From positions 9,252,501 to 9,316,500 of the forward strand of contig NC_092016.1 of assembly GCF_042242105.1 (NCBI RefSeq): a DNA stretch of 64,000 bases. The letters run 5' to 3'. The notes beneath the pieces were generated by a model. That model worked only from the letters and a program-made list of their open reading frames with translations, was not told the DNA's origin and did no database searches. The first letter of the stretch is position 1. The number at the start of each line of letters is the position of its first letter. The position numbers and the translations under genes are program-made. Origin of the DNA: Pempheris klunzingeri. Taxonomy: Eukaryota; Chordata; Actinopteri; Acropomatiformes; Pempheridae. Positions 36,601 to 48,892 of the stretch are shown here, piece by piece.

Positions 36601-36820
36601 TGGTGACTATAGCAAATTGCTCAGTGTTGTGTGACTAAGCATCCAGCAAAACATTGCTTTTTTATTTTAAACCATAATTCTTTTAGATTTGGAAAGTCGG
36701 ACATGTAGGAGAGTCATTCATTATTACTTGGAACTAAGTTGTATTAAAGTAGACACTTTCACATGATTGGTAATAAACTTGTTTGTCACATTTTCAAAAA
36801 GATGTTGGAAATGAAGATGA

Positions 36821-37140
36821 GCTGTAAGGCTGTGCTTATGTGCAGGGGTGTTTTGATAGAAATGCTAACATCAGCAAGATCACAATGACAATTGTAACAT
36901 GCTTATGTTGACATAATATAATGTTTACCATGTGCTCCATCTAAGTTAAAAAGTTAGCATGAAAGTACAACTGAGGCTGATGGGAATTTTACTAGTGTTG
37001 CAGGTATTTGGTCATAAACCGATTAAAAGTGAAGGCATCATTAGTTATTACAGTTCATCCTGAGAGTATGTATTAAGACATGTCACAAATCTGAACCTCA
37101 TGGTAGTGATAGATGAGGAACACCAAAATCACCAGAATAC
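36821..37140 (-). repeat. Dispersed repeat, family C, minus orientation
   Basis: Plus-strand landmarks are AATGCTAACATCAGCAAGAT, ATAATGTTTACCATGTGCTC, GAGGCTGATGGGAATTTTAC, GCAGGTATTTGGTCATAAAC and CAGTTCATCCTGAGAGTATG. These are the reverse complement of a repeat common in spiny-rayed fish; a plus-oriented partial copy lies at 37.69-37.97 kb. Confidence 0.55.
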
Positions 37141-37687
37141 GGCCACTGGCCGATTTTGCCATCCCTAGAGCCACTCTGCCAGAATGATAAAAATGTGTTG
37201 TCCTATCCAAAATTATTTGCAGTCGTCATATTTTCCATGAACCGAGGGCTGTAAACTCTGTGATTTTGGATCACACAGCTGGCAAAGTCTGTCCTCAACG
37301 TTCACGTTTGGTACAGTACAGACATGCTGTTCTAGAGTTTGTTCAAAGTGATCTCTGCGTAAAATGTAATAAGTCTCAAATGAATGATAACAGTTAACAT
37401 GAACATAGAAATTGTGTATGTCGACTCAGAGTTCATGCGAGTCCCTCAGTTGTGGTTAAAATCAGTTTAGGCCTGGCAGCAGATTGTTCTCAACCCAGTT
37501 ATATGTTCCTATGATTCATTCTGGCTCATGACCCATCAGTTAAAAGACAATAGTACAGCCTGTGCTGAAACAGTAAGTGCTTTTGTGTAGTAAGTCTGCC
37601 TCTGTACAAACTGCCATTGTCCTCTTTATTATACTTAACACCATTTTCATTTGTCAGGATCCATTGTGATGTGGTCTGTGATTTTTT

Positions 37688-37966
37688 AGCTAGCACTGTG
37701 GCTTTAGGTCTTTCTGTCCACTACTTTGGTCCACACTGAAATATCTCAGTAATCGTTTGATGGATTGCCATGAATTTTTGAACAGACATTCATGGCCCCC
37801 AGAAGATGAATCCCACTGACTTTGGTGATCCCCTAACAAGTTTTTATTTGTACTAGTTGGATTGGCACACAATTTGGTACAGATGATTTATCTTGGGGAT
37901 CTTCTGGCTTTTCCTCTAGAGCCACCATTAGGTAGATATTTCTCAGTCTTGAGTTTTTTATACCTC
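37688..37966 (+). repeat. Dispersed repeat, family C, plus orientation
   Basis: Landmarks TTTGGTCCACACTGAAATAT, TTTGATGGATTGCCATGAAT, CAGACATTCATGGCCCC, GACTTTGGTGATCCCCTAAC and TCTAGAGCCACCATTAGGTA correspond to the 5' half of family C. It faces the copy at 36.82-37.14 kb. Confidence 0.55.
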
Positions 37967-37969
37967 TGT

Positions 37970-38155
37970 ACCGGTGACAGCTGTGGACGGAGGCATCGTG
38001 TTTTAGAGTTGTCCAACCATCCATCCGTCTGTCTAGTAGGATAAAATGAAAGTGATGACATTTTATATCTCAAAGGTCAAAGGTCAGCTCCACTGTGACA
38101 CAACTCTGTGCTCTGATCAGAATTAGTGTTAATGGCCAAACATGTGGACACATTC
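37970..38155 (+). repeat. Dispersed repeat (GACGGAGGCATCGTGTTTTA type)
   Basis: Contains GACGGAGGCATCGTGTTTTA, CATCCATCCGTCTGTC, TGATGACATTTTATATCTCA and AAAGGTCAAAGGTCAGCTCC, the order seen in another common fish repeat. It directly abuts family C and leads into family B. Confidence 0.5.
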
Positions 38156-38185
38156 AAGGAATTTGACTGTTTTTTGTTTCCTTCA

Positions 38186-38290
38186 ATGAACTTACATATT
38201 AATAGACACACAACAGAACCGGATCAACAAAAAGCTCAACAAAGTTAAGTCAGATCAATTTTATTTATATATAAAATTAATGTTAAATTC
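38186..38290 (+). repeat. Dispersed repeat, family B, copy 1 of a local pair
   Basis: ATGAACTTACATATTAATAG, AAAAAGCTCAACAAAGTTAA and TTTTATTTATATATA recur in the same order about 247 bases downstream at 38433. Confidence 0.65.
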
Positions 38291-38432
38291 ATGTTTAAAA
38301 AAATGCAATACTACATCATTCTCTCCACTACTCTCTTATTTTGACAGTAGCAGAGATGGAGTATGACTACATTGAGTGTTTGCCTATTTCTAGGGATTAA
38401 TTATTAAACTTGTCTGTGAGGTGATTATGGTG

Positions 38433-38620
38433 ATGAACTTACATATTAATAGACATACAACAAAAAGCTCAGCGAAGTCAAGTCAAATACATTTTATTTA
38501 TATATCCCTGTATCACAAATTAAATGTGCTTCAAGGGGCCTCACAAGCAGACAGCATCCTCTTTCCTTAGACCCTCAGTTTGCATGAGGAACAATTCCTT
38601 TAAAGCCTTCTCTATTTATG
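38433..38620 (+). repeat. Dispersed repeat, family B, copy 2 of a local pair
   Basis: Repeats ATGAACTTACATATTAATAG, AAAAAGCTCAGCGAAGTCAA and CATTTTATTTATATATCCC from the copy at 38186, then continues with the family B body (GCTTCAAGGGGCCTCACAAG, CCTTAGACCCTCAGTTTGCA) as at 24.8 kb. Confidence 0.65.
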
Positions 38621-41054
38621 TTCTATGAGTCTGGACAGACATGGATGTAAACTTTTCTTCTAGGATTTTGAGCCTTATGAATCTCTTTATTGTAGAATAT
38701 TTTCACTGTTTACAATCACGTTGATTCTTTTATTAGCCATAGAAAGTAATACTAGTCAGTAATAGTCAGTAATACCTGATTGAACTAAGAGATGTACCTG
38801 TTGTTTACAAACAGTGCTTGTTCATTCTTTTATAATTACTTCTCATCTCTTATTGTCATTGCATTGATTTGGCAATGACAAAAATCTTAAACCAGTGTTA
38901 AAAAATTAAACTCTACATCGTTAACTCTCTTTCAACTGTTACATAGATACAGTATGAATACGCTCAGTCTTTGCCTATTTTTAGGGCGATTAAGATGAAA
39001 ACAGTCCATTCAAACTCCTGAGTTATTTATGTGGTTACTGCACCTACTTGTACTGTTTTACTGGGTGGAATAACTTGCATTTCTGCCCATGAATAAAATC
39101 CATAAATTATTTCAGTGAGCAGTGATGATTAGTAGAATCACTTCAGGCTAGACTGTAGACCAGTTGGTGGTAAATTACTTAATAGAGGGCTCAGTATTTT
39201 ACAAGCAGTCATGATTCAATTCAGCAAGGGGTCCAGAAGGGGTTTGGGGCTGGGACAAATATATGGCAGACCCCCCCTGCTGTCTCCAAAACTCAGCTTT
39301 CTTCTGTTTCCAGCGAGTCTGCCCCAAACTTCCAACACTTTAACATTCGGTAGGGAAAAAATACCTCATTTGATTCCATTCTGCAAAGACTTTACCTGCA
39401 AAAAAATATGAAAAAAATCCCATTTCCTGGCAGACGGCAGTGCATGGAACAGGAGCCAGGAAAGCTGCTTTTGATTCATGCTAAATTGCACTCTCAACAC
39501 AGAACAGTATTCCTGTCCGTTTTTCATCCTTTTCACACTGCACCTACTTCACATTCACACATAAAGAACATATACACACCCACCCACCCCGGTTTCAAAG
39601 AATTTGTACCCTCCTGTTCCAAACATCCAGCTCATGCACACTTTGCATCCAGAGAAACACCCTCATTTCATGTATAAATTCAGAGTTCAGCATCTATTTT
39701 TGGATGTCTTGTACCCATTCCCTGTATTGGCCCACCCTATTATGTCATAAATCCTGGCTTTAGTTGCGGCAACAGTTCCTGCTTTTGTTGTGGCGTTACA
39801 TCCAGAGTCACCATGTACTTGGCATGTACATTATGATTCTGTCTGTGCCAGTTAAGTCAGTGTTAATTCCCACACAAGTCACACTCCGGTGCTGTCAGTA
39901 TGCTGTATTATTTTTTCACTATTTTACTGCACCACTCCCCTTAAACTCTGAACACAGCTTTAAGTGAATTTTGAACATGACTGCAAGTGAAAAATTAACA
40001 TGTACACTGAAAACATCCAAAATCTTTAAAAAAACAAAAGAAATCGGTGCAGTCTCTCATAAACATGACACAAAGCAAACTTAAATAACACCTCAAATGT
40101 CATCTGTAACCATATATTAAGCTGCAAAGAGTAGAACCAGAGGTTTTACAGTGTATTTGATAATGGCCTCTTTATGATGCAGTCAGGGCTTTGATCGCTT
40201 GGGCATTTGTTCACATGAGAACTTTAGGTTTGTTATCCTGGAAAACCTCACTTGAAAAATGACTTTTGCAGAGTTACTTTTCCATCTTAATGGTTTTTTA
40301 ACGGCGAGTTACTGTACAGGCCGTTTCACTTAGTTCATTTGAGGCATGCTTTATAATGTCGTATTGTTGGCTGTTGGACGGGTTTTCTTCTCATCATTCA
40401 CACCTACCAATCATAACTGTCATCCCAGGAATGCTCCTTAGTCCTCTGTACCTTCTTCTGGTTCAGCTATTTTCAACAGCTCTGCTACTGAGGCAGCGTT
40501 TTATTAATAAAAGCTCAGGAGATGAAATTCAGAATTGATTCACTCTGTTTTCTTTTTGGTTGGTGGTTCATTGGTGCTTAAAATGTGTCACTCTGCTTTT
40601 GGTTTGGCTAAATTAAACCTGGATGCTTTACAGTGACATGAAATCAGCTGTTGAATAATAGAGCTCTTCGTCAAATTTAGTTTGGGACACGGCAAATCTT
40701 GCATAAAAATACAATAAACAGAAGTTTTGCTTTAACTGGTCGAAAGCTTCAGAAAAAGTTAATAAGCAGTTTTTGAGAAGATTTTTGGCTTAATATATTT
40801 TCTGTTTAATTAATAAAATATCTCTGGAACATAAGCATATATTTAAATGTTTAAAGAAAGATGATTTCATATTCTACTTTTGTATTATGACAATGATTAC
40901 ATTTAAATTCAGACCTGAGTTTAGCCCATTTTTTTCCTGATTACATTGATTATGTTTGGTTTGTACTGAGTCCAGATAAATGCCACATCCAGATTTATGT
41001 AAACATGTTTGACAGAGAGTTATTGTCATTTCTGACAGTTATTATGTTAATACT

Positions 41055-41290
41055 GTTTTAGGGGGGAAGTTGTCAGATTGCCTGTTTTGTCCGACCAAAA
41101 GTCTAAAACCCAAAGGTGTTCATTTAACTATCATATGACATACAACAGCAGCAAATCCTCACTTTCAAGCAGCTGGCAACAGTGAATATTTGGCATTTTT
41201 GCTCAAAAAATTAACAATTAAATGATTGTCAAAGTAATTGCTAATTTTCTGTCAGTTAATCCTCTAATTATTTCAACATTATATTGTTCA
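41055..41290 (-). mobile_element. MITE-like repeat, family A, reverse copy
   Basis: Plus-strand landmarks CCTGTTTTGTCCGACCAAAA, GTCTAAAACCCAAAGGTGTT, CAGCAAATCCTCACTTTCAA and ATATTTGGCATTTTTGC mark a minus-oriented family A copy. Confidence 0.65.
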
Positions 41291-42584
41291 AAGACGTAAT
41301 AAAGAAAATTCTTAAATATCAATGAGTTGCTTTGTTTATGATACATCAACAATACTGTGGATATATCTCTTAATTTCTCACCCTGAAAACAATCATTTTT
41401 AGGAGAACATTTTCCACCGCCGGGTCCATTGTATTACGTACGTTCAGATTTATAGCTTTAGAGTTGATGTTTTCACTAGCAAATGGTGTTTTTCAGATTT
41501 TGAGCCACAATGCACAAAGGACAGTTTAGTCAGGATGTCAGAGAAGGGTCAGTGCTCCACACTTTAAGAGGCATACATCCTGAACATTACCTAATTCCTG
41601 CTCCGGGTTACCCAAACATGCCCTCCTCCGTCACGCATTTACTTGATCTGAAAGTAGCTGCAAGATTTGTCTGTTTCTGTTTCTGCTGCTTGATATACGA
41701 TAACCCTCCTCAGGTAGCGCTTTGGGGCTGATTTCTTATTTACAACTAGGTTTTTTTTCTGTTAATCATAAATGTCAAGCTCCTGGAGACAGTGAGTCGG
41801 GGAGGTCCTACTAGGACAAAAGCATGTTGTCCAGATTCAGTCTAGAGCACAGGTACATTAAATCATTATTTTTCAGACAGGAAATATCTGCCACTGGACA
41901 TTCTGCCTGTAAAATGTATTTCTAAGATGAAATGATTCCTGCCTGGCACAGCTCTGGAGCTAGAGTGTTTTTACACTCATCTATTCAATGTTAGAGCTTG
42001 TTTCTAGTGAAAACCTTAAATGTTGTTCATCTTGTGATTAAACCGTGTGTTTGATCATGCCCAAGACGTGAGTCAAAAAGCAGAAAAACAAGTCCAAAGT
42101 CTTTGACCTGGCCTTATGAGGTGCCCACCACATTTGCATTTCTCTCTTGGCAGATGTTGATGGTGGGGTGTCTGACTGTGGCCGGCCTCTCTGCAGTGGC
42201 CCTGTGCTCCAGGCTCTTGGGAGAGGGGGGGGGGGGCTTCTTGCTCCTTACTAACCCCCTGACCCCCCCCCCAAAAAAAACCCCAAACCACAAGCTGCCC
42301 CATGTCTGATGCCCCCCTCTCACTCTCCTGACCTCAGAGGCAGACCCCAGGCCAGCTGGACGCAGCCTGAAACCCCACACAGTCACCACACAGCCACCAC
42401 CAATGGCCGCCACCCTCCTGCCCCTGACCTATCACCCAAAACATTACCATAAACTTCTGCCCAGCTGCCAAGCAACACACACAGCAGAGCTTACAGTCGG
42501 ACTGTGCACTGCTCGTCCATGTAAAGATAGCTCTGTCTAAGGGGAGAGTGCGGAGCTGGTGGAGTAGGTTAAGCGCTCTCGGTT

Positions 42585-42839
42585 ATGATGGCATTTTACA
42601 CGCGACATAAAACCTACTGTGGTGTTTTATGTTTTGTGGCTTGTGGTGATGCCGTGGCATTGCCTGTGGAACAGACTCCTGCCCGCTGCAACTACTGTGC
42701 AGTATTTGAGGCTGATGAAATGTGTGTCCGCCAGTGTGTGAACCATTTTGAAACATGCCACAAGTCTGCGTGCGCCTCGTCTTTTACTCGCTTGACAAAT
42801 CGTGCCGTTTCACATTGCCTCAGCCTCGGCGAAAATTGA
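42585..42839 (+). CDS. Candidate small Cys-rich secreted protein (unproven ORF)
   Basis: An 84-residue frame with a signal-peptide-like start: a short basic N-region, a hydrophobic stretch near residues 12-20 (YCGVLCFVAC), and a possible cleavage after GDAVA. The remaining part holds cysteines spaced C-x2-C-x8-C-x3-C-x6-C-x4-C. It is not low-complexity and does not lie opposite a known gene. I recognise no family. Frames of this length arise by chance in 64 kb, and there is no splice or codon-bias evidence, so this is only a candidate. Confidence 0.15.
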   Translation: MMAFYTRHKTYCGVLCFVACGDAVALPVEQTPARCNYCAVFEADEMCVRQCVNHFETCHKSACASSFTRLTNRAVSHCLSLGEN

Positions 42840-43015
42840 AGAATCAATAGAGGTCTGATTGAGAAGACCACACACACATGGTGTTACGGTAATAACGGGC
42901 TGAGTCTGTTTGTTTGCACAAGTGAAGAGCAGGCTCAAATCGTTAATGAGTGCTTTGCGTCCAGCGTGCAACCACAGCTAAGCCAGTGGGTCAACAGGGT
43001 TGGCCAGACTAACCA

Positions 43016-43017
<2 letters not shown>

Positions 43018-43078
<61 letters not shown>
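43018..43078. repeat. (GT)n microsatellite
   Basis: About 30 uninterrupted GT units. Confidence 0.95.
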
Positions 43079-43079
<1 letters not shown>

Positions 43080-43959
43080 CTGAATGTCCTTGAAAAGTAA
43101 AGACAGTTTACATTCAGAAACTGGAGTAATATCATCAGAATTTGTCAGACTCCCCTTGTTTTCCTCCTTGTGTTAATTTGCTCTTACGTCATCTATAAGC
43201 CGCCGCTGTAATGTTTCTATATTTAACATCATTCTATATTTACTTGTACTCTGACACACAGATACAGTTTTGTTTTCCCTGTGAAAAAAATATCTAGGAG
43301 ACATTTCAGTGAATATTTAAACACTGAAAAAAATGCTTCACTTGAAATTTCCAAATCGTTATAATGCATGGTGTGAGCCAAGTGCACTTCACCGACTCAA
43401 AGCTGATCCATTTACTGTAAATGAGCTTGTCTCTGTTGGTTTCCTGACCAATTACTGTACAGTGAACTTAGGTCCTGTATTTATTTATCCATAGGTTATT
43501 TTAAATGGACTGCACTCAATGCAGAGGCCTTGTTGAACGGTCTTGTCCTCCCAGTCTACCCTGGGACATGCTAGCAGCGCTTGGCAGACAGACACGGATG
43601 CTGAAGGCAGCCTCTGGACAGCTTTATCCTGCGTCGAGCGAGGCCACCCGCTTCGTGCTCACCAGGGCACAGTGACTGGCACGGCATTCCCCCGGCCTCA
43701 GTTTTTACCTCTCAATTTTCTGCTTCTCTAAGAGAACTGGAGAACACTGTACACTTTTTAAAGCTGTGTGACCATGAAAGGATATCAAGGCCAACCAGAG
43801 AATAGGAAGTCTCAAACCTTGGAGAAAGCATTATTAAGCAAAAATATATTTTATAAACTCAAATTAAGTGAATTTATATACATTAAGTATTTTAATAAAC
43901 AAATTATTAAAAAATATGTTTTAGCTTCCTCATTAGGTGATTGATAGAAAAATAAACAG

Positions 43960-44250
43960 CACTTATTTTGATAATAGATGAATCAGTTAAGTAATTTTCT
44001 AAGCAATTTCTTTGCATTTCGTATAGTTATAGTTTCTCAAATGTGATGATCGGCTTTTTTCCTTTGTGTCATACTTAGAGGTGATAATGTTTTGATAATA
44101 AACTGAATTTCTTTGGGTTTTCAAAAGTTTGGGAAAAACAAACAATTTGTTGACATCATCTTGAGCTTAAGGAAACACTGATGGGCATTTTTGAATGTTT
44201 TCTGTTATGTTATCCAAGAGAATTAATATAGTTAGATAAATCAATAATGA
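43960..44250 (+). mobile_element. MITE-like repeat, family A, copy
   Basis: Landmarks CACTTATTTTGATAATAGAT, TTTCTCAAATGTGATGATCG, CTGAATTTCTTTGGGTTTTC, TTGACATCATCTTGAGCTTA and ACTGATGGGCATTTTTGAAT are in family A order. Confidence 0.65.
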
Positions 44251-44290
44251 AATAATTGTTATAATAATTGTAATAATAATAATTGGCACT

Positions 44291-44342
44291 ATTTGGATAA
44301 ACCAAAAGACAAGATAATTTGGATAAACCAAAAGACAAGATA
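44291..44342 (+). repeat. 26-bp unit tandem duplication
   Basis: Two perfect head-to-tail copies (44291-44316 and 44317-44342) of a unit beginning ATTTGGATAAACCAAAAGAC. Their identity implies a recent slippage or unequal exchange event. Confidence 0.9.
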
Positions 44343-45069
44343 AGAAATAATAAGATAAAACTGGGTCACTGCAGCAGCAAAAGGCAGATACAAGGAAAAG
44401 TACAGCACAAATTAAATTTTATAGCTGTAGCAAAACAAAATTTCAGAAGGAGCCACTTCATTGTCCGACTCACTTGTGCTAAATAAAGAAGGGATATGTC
44501 ATGTTTGATAAGTTGATTATTAATTGGTACGGTTCAGTATGTGGTCTCGTTTAGCAGAACTATCTTTTATAAAAGGAACTGTTAAATCTGCAATATTCAA
44601 AGATGGGATTTGTCATTTTATTGAAAATGCTTTCCAGTTGCTTTATAAAGCTAAAAGAGTCAAATGTGGTGAACGATGACTTCATGTTCTTTTACAGAAG
44701 GCCACATCTTTTGTTGCTGAAGATTTCCCCAAACACAGACAGACAGACATTTAAAATTACATGAGCTCTCTGAGTATTTTTTCCTGTGAGACGCAATAAA
44801 TGGGAGCAGCACTAAAAAAGTGACCATATGAGAGAAGGCATGGTGTGTCTGTCTCTTTAGATCTACAAGAGAAACCAACACTTTTATGTCAGTACAAACC
44901 CTGTCCATGATGATATATTCATTGTAACTTATAGCTTTATATACATTTGTAAAACACAATAAGGATTTAAATAATATTGAGCAGGGCTGATAATGTGTAC
45001 AGTAAATGCCCTCAACGTAAAGGTCAAACATCAAGTTCTCATCCATGGTGCTAAAAAAACTACACGAGC

Positions 45070-45408
45070 TTTAGAGCTGCAACGATTAGTTTATTAATCA
45101 ACTAGTTGTCAACTATTATCAGCTATTGAATTAACCATCAGCTATTTTGATAATCAATGAATCATCTTGAGTCATTTCTTTAGATTGACTGATTTCAGCC
45201 TCTCAAATGTGAATATTTTCTGCTTTCTTTAATCCTCTATGACAGTAAACAAAATATCTTTGGTTGTGGTCAGAACTAAACATTTCAGAACGTCATCTTG
45301 GGATTTTAGGAAGACTGATCAATTTCTTTCTCCGCTTACTGACGTTTTTTTGGACCAAACAACTAATCGATTAATTAAGAAAATGATTGACAGAGTAATC
45401 AAAGACAT
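45070..45408 (+). mobile_element. MITE-like repeat, family A, most complete copy
   Basis: Starts TTAGAGCTGCAACGATTAGT, passes through TTTTGATAATCAATGAATCA, CCTCTCAAATGTGAATATTT, ATATCTTTGGTTGTGGTC, ACGTCATCTTGGGATTTTAG and ACTGACGTTTTTTTGGACC, and ends near CAACTAATCGATTAATTAAG. Its first bases and the last bases of the copy at 2.7 kb (GTCGCAGCTCT) are roughly complementary, suggesting terminal inverted repeats and so a DNA-transposon origin. Confidence 0.65.
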
Positions 45409-46690
45409 AGCCTAGCATGTGAATAGTTTGGGTCTATGATGGCCACAAAGTCACATTTATGGATTGGTCCTTTAAAATAGTTTGTAATGTTCCCTTTAAA
45501 TCTTTACGAGGCATTGTTTTAAGGGTTGCTCTGGTCTCGAGTTGACCTTTTAGTTGATGACACGGGTTCTGTAATTCTGTATTTTTCAGAATGGTTCATA
45601 CAGCGAAAAATATCCCCACCCTCTGAGCAAAAACTCTAAAATAACTTTTTCTTTCATAAATTGAAAACACGTGCTCTGCGTTGATGATGTAAATGTTCAA
45701 ATGTGTTAATTCACTAATGAACAGTGAGTCCATTAGACATTCGATTACATATTCTGGGCAGGAGATAAATCAACACTGAGTGTAATTCAAACATGGGCTG
45801 TGGCCAGGCGGCTTGTTTTCTGTCCGACTGTGGTTTTCCAACAGTCTAAATCCATGAGGCGGATTTGCTCACAACAGCCAACATATTTCTCCAATCTGCA
45901 TCCCCTTGTAAAGCAAAGGAAGGAAGGCAGAGCTCATAAGTGTTTGTTTTGTGCTGCCTACGGTCTCACAACCCTGTAACATAAGGCCGGGCTTTCATTG
46001 CCTCTCCACTGCATGAGCAAAAGGGAATTAGCTTTTAAAAGTTTGTTTTGTAAGAGTTGTAAATAAAGCAGCACTGATTCAGACCTAGATCCCCTTTCTC
46101 TCAGATGGGGTATGGCTTGTGTGGGTGGCTTTGGAAATACTGAGGCATGCTGAATATGTTTATATTACACTGTCCCCAAGGAGAGTTGAGCTTTGTGGTG
46201 CAGATGGATTACAGGGGGAAAGAGCTGTTGTAGACCTTTTTAAAGTTCAGTGTTAATGGTGGGAGTGAAGTGGCTGTGTAGGTGTGATGTGTTCATTTCA
46301 CAGGTCGCTGGCATTTTGCGCATAACGCTCAAGGGACGGGGGGGGGGATTCCCACACCAGCCCACAAATAATGCTGTTTTTGCTAAGTTTAAAAATCCAG
46401 AGTTTAAAGCTGCACTAAAATCACATGACCACTTGTATGTAAAGGGGTCACTCGTGAAAGAGGAACCTACTTTGGGTTTGCAGTTCTCCTAAGCACCTTT
46501 TGACTCATTGTTTTGGTTGTACAGTCCGCAACTTTACTGTTTTGGCTTCCTCTCACCGCCGCTCTCATCAGCCTTGTTTCCAGTCGCAGCAGACTATGTC
46601 TGCTACCTGTCCAGCACCACCAGACACTTAGTTAGCAGCTAGCTGGTGAATGTAATAGAGCATTTAACAGCTGAAAAGCCAGATATTTCG

Positions 46691-47124
46691 GTTTAGAGGG
46701 ATAGTTTGAATTTAGGGAAATACGCTTTTGTTTTTTATCTTCTTTTGTCGTGAATATGAACTAACCGTCAGCAGCCATATCTTTACATTGAATATGAAGC
46801 TGTAGTTAGTTAAGCTTTGCTAAAAGACTGAAAACAGAAGAAACAGCTGGCCTTGCTCACTTCAAAAGTAACAAAGTCCACCTGCCAGCATCTCTAAAGC
46901 TCATTAAGTAAGACTTTATATCTGGTTTGTTTAAGCCCCCTTACAACCACAACGTATTGTTTTTAAACTAAATATTTTGTATGAATTAAACAAACGAAAC
47001 AGGCTAGCTGTTTCCCCCTGTTTCCACTTTTTAAGCTAAGCTAACTACAGCTTATATTTATTGTGGTGTCAATCTTTTTTATCAAACTCTTTCTAAGAAA
47101 ACAAACGAGTGCATTTCCTACAAT
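46691..47124. mobile_element. Large palindromic MITE-like element
   Basis: The left arm has TTTAGAGGGATAGTTTGAAT, AGGGAAATACGCTTTTG, GAATATGAAGCTGTAGTTAG and ACAAAGTCCACCTGCCAGCA; the right arm has AACAGGCTAGCTGTTTCCCC, AAGCTAAGCTAACTACAGCT, TGTGGTGTCAATCTTTTTTA and ending GCATTTCCTACAATAG. The arms are degenerate inverted copies of each other, and the order matches an abundant fish palindromic repeat. Confidence 0.65.
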
Positions 47125-48892
47125 AGGTAGCTGTTCTTTGTCTTCAAACAAAGCAGAAAAGTATAAGGGGGGCAAAACCAGTAAAAGATGTTGATAGATT
47201 TATTTTAACACCTCCACAGCTGTAGATATCTGTTCCCAATCAGGACTTTTCGTGTAAGAGCACACCAGCTCTTTTCTACAGTAATGAACCACAGCGAGAG
47301 CAGTCATGTGCTCTGTGTGTGTGTGTGTGGGCGGGCATGCCTGAGGTTGCTGAGCCTCGGCCTTCTCCTCAACATTAATAAGGACTTCCTTCCTACCAGA
47401 CAGAGTCAAACACCTGATCACTTACCAAGGAGGACATGCCCACGCATCCCTCAGAGCTGGCAGCCTGCAGCCACTAATAAGGATCGGCCTGTGTTCTTTA
47501 GCTGCCCATCAATCAAAATGTTCACATGCCGGACATCCATACACAAATCATGTTTTCTCTCCGTACTCCACCCCTGAAGTGTGTTTGTGTGTAAGTTTAG
47601 AGTTAGATATCATGGGTGGCAACTATATCCAGGGAGACAAGAAATAATCCCTCTCATACACACACCACTTCAAAAATTACAACTTTTTATCCAACGGCAA
47701 TAACATTTGGCTTCTTTTAAAAACGTCGAGCCAAGACACACCAGGTGAAATGTGCATTTTCATGATGTGCATAACCTCTTATTTTTCCTCCTTAAATATC
47801 AGGTTTTGAAATGGTTTTTCCGTAATTGAATTAGAGTGGCTAGTCACAACTGACTCAAGAACACATCGGCAGAGTTTTCAGCCCAGATGCTGTCAAAGAA
47901 TCATTTGGCCAAAGCAAAAGATAAGTTGTTGAAAAGAAAAAGTTCTTATTTACAGAGCTCAAGCTCGTGACTGAAATCAGAATAACTCCAACTGCAGCCA
48001 TGATTAAATTATCACTTTTCACTTGATATTAGATTAGTGATATATTATATCTCAATTGTGTGGGCCACACAAGTTGGCTGTCATGAATCTGTCTGTGTTC
48101 AGATTAGTGTTTCATATTCTGTCAACATACCTCCCAGGAAGGTAATGCCCAAGAGCTGCTGTTGTCAGGTTGTGCTCAGCACAGCTAGCAGGGAACAAAG
48201 TATTCTCCTAAAACTAGCCAGGGAATAAATTAGCGGTTCAGTTGATTATTACAGACCTTTTAAAAATGTTTTAACATCCAGTATCATCTGGTCTTCATGT
48301 TCTGTACGCAACAGAATAATATCAATACACGATATTTTGTTTTTAAGTTGCAAAACAGATGCGATAAGACATTTTATCCATTGGTCATACCAAGCATATC
48401 ATTCTTTGGCTTCCTTATGTCCCACTTTAACGTAGACATAACTGTTGTTACATAACAAAAGGGTGACCCCATTTAACTCCTTATTTACATACACATTTGG
48501 TACATTTGCTCAAGTGCTGTATTCCATTACACATTTTAGGTATTAAGTCTTACCATCGATGGGTACAATCACAGGTAGTACAGAGTACATAATGATAGTA
48601 TTTTATATCAACCTCTCTGTCCAGGCTTTTAATCTAAAATTAAAACCCACTGCAACATTTGAGTTGTCTTGACATGATGGCTGTTATTTCTTCTGCTAAA
48701 TACCCAGTTTTTCTTGTATTTGCTCCAAATAGTCCACTGTATTCTCCTCCAGTACTACAAAAATGTACTACGGGAAGACAAAATTGCAGTGTGGGAATCT
48801 GGACATTATCACTTGAATATGAGTAGGACTTTAAAGCCATACTGTGCTGAATTTCTGGGTCAAGTCGCTCCCATTTTTATCATGAGGCGGCC

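Noticed and set aside
42103-42309. Signal-peptide-like open frame after an acceptor-like TCTCTCTTGGCAG
   Set aside because: After a hydrophobic start it runs into G and C homopolymers and ends; no donor or family similarity.
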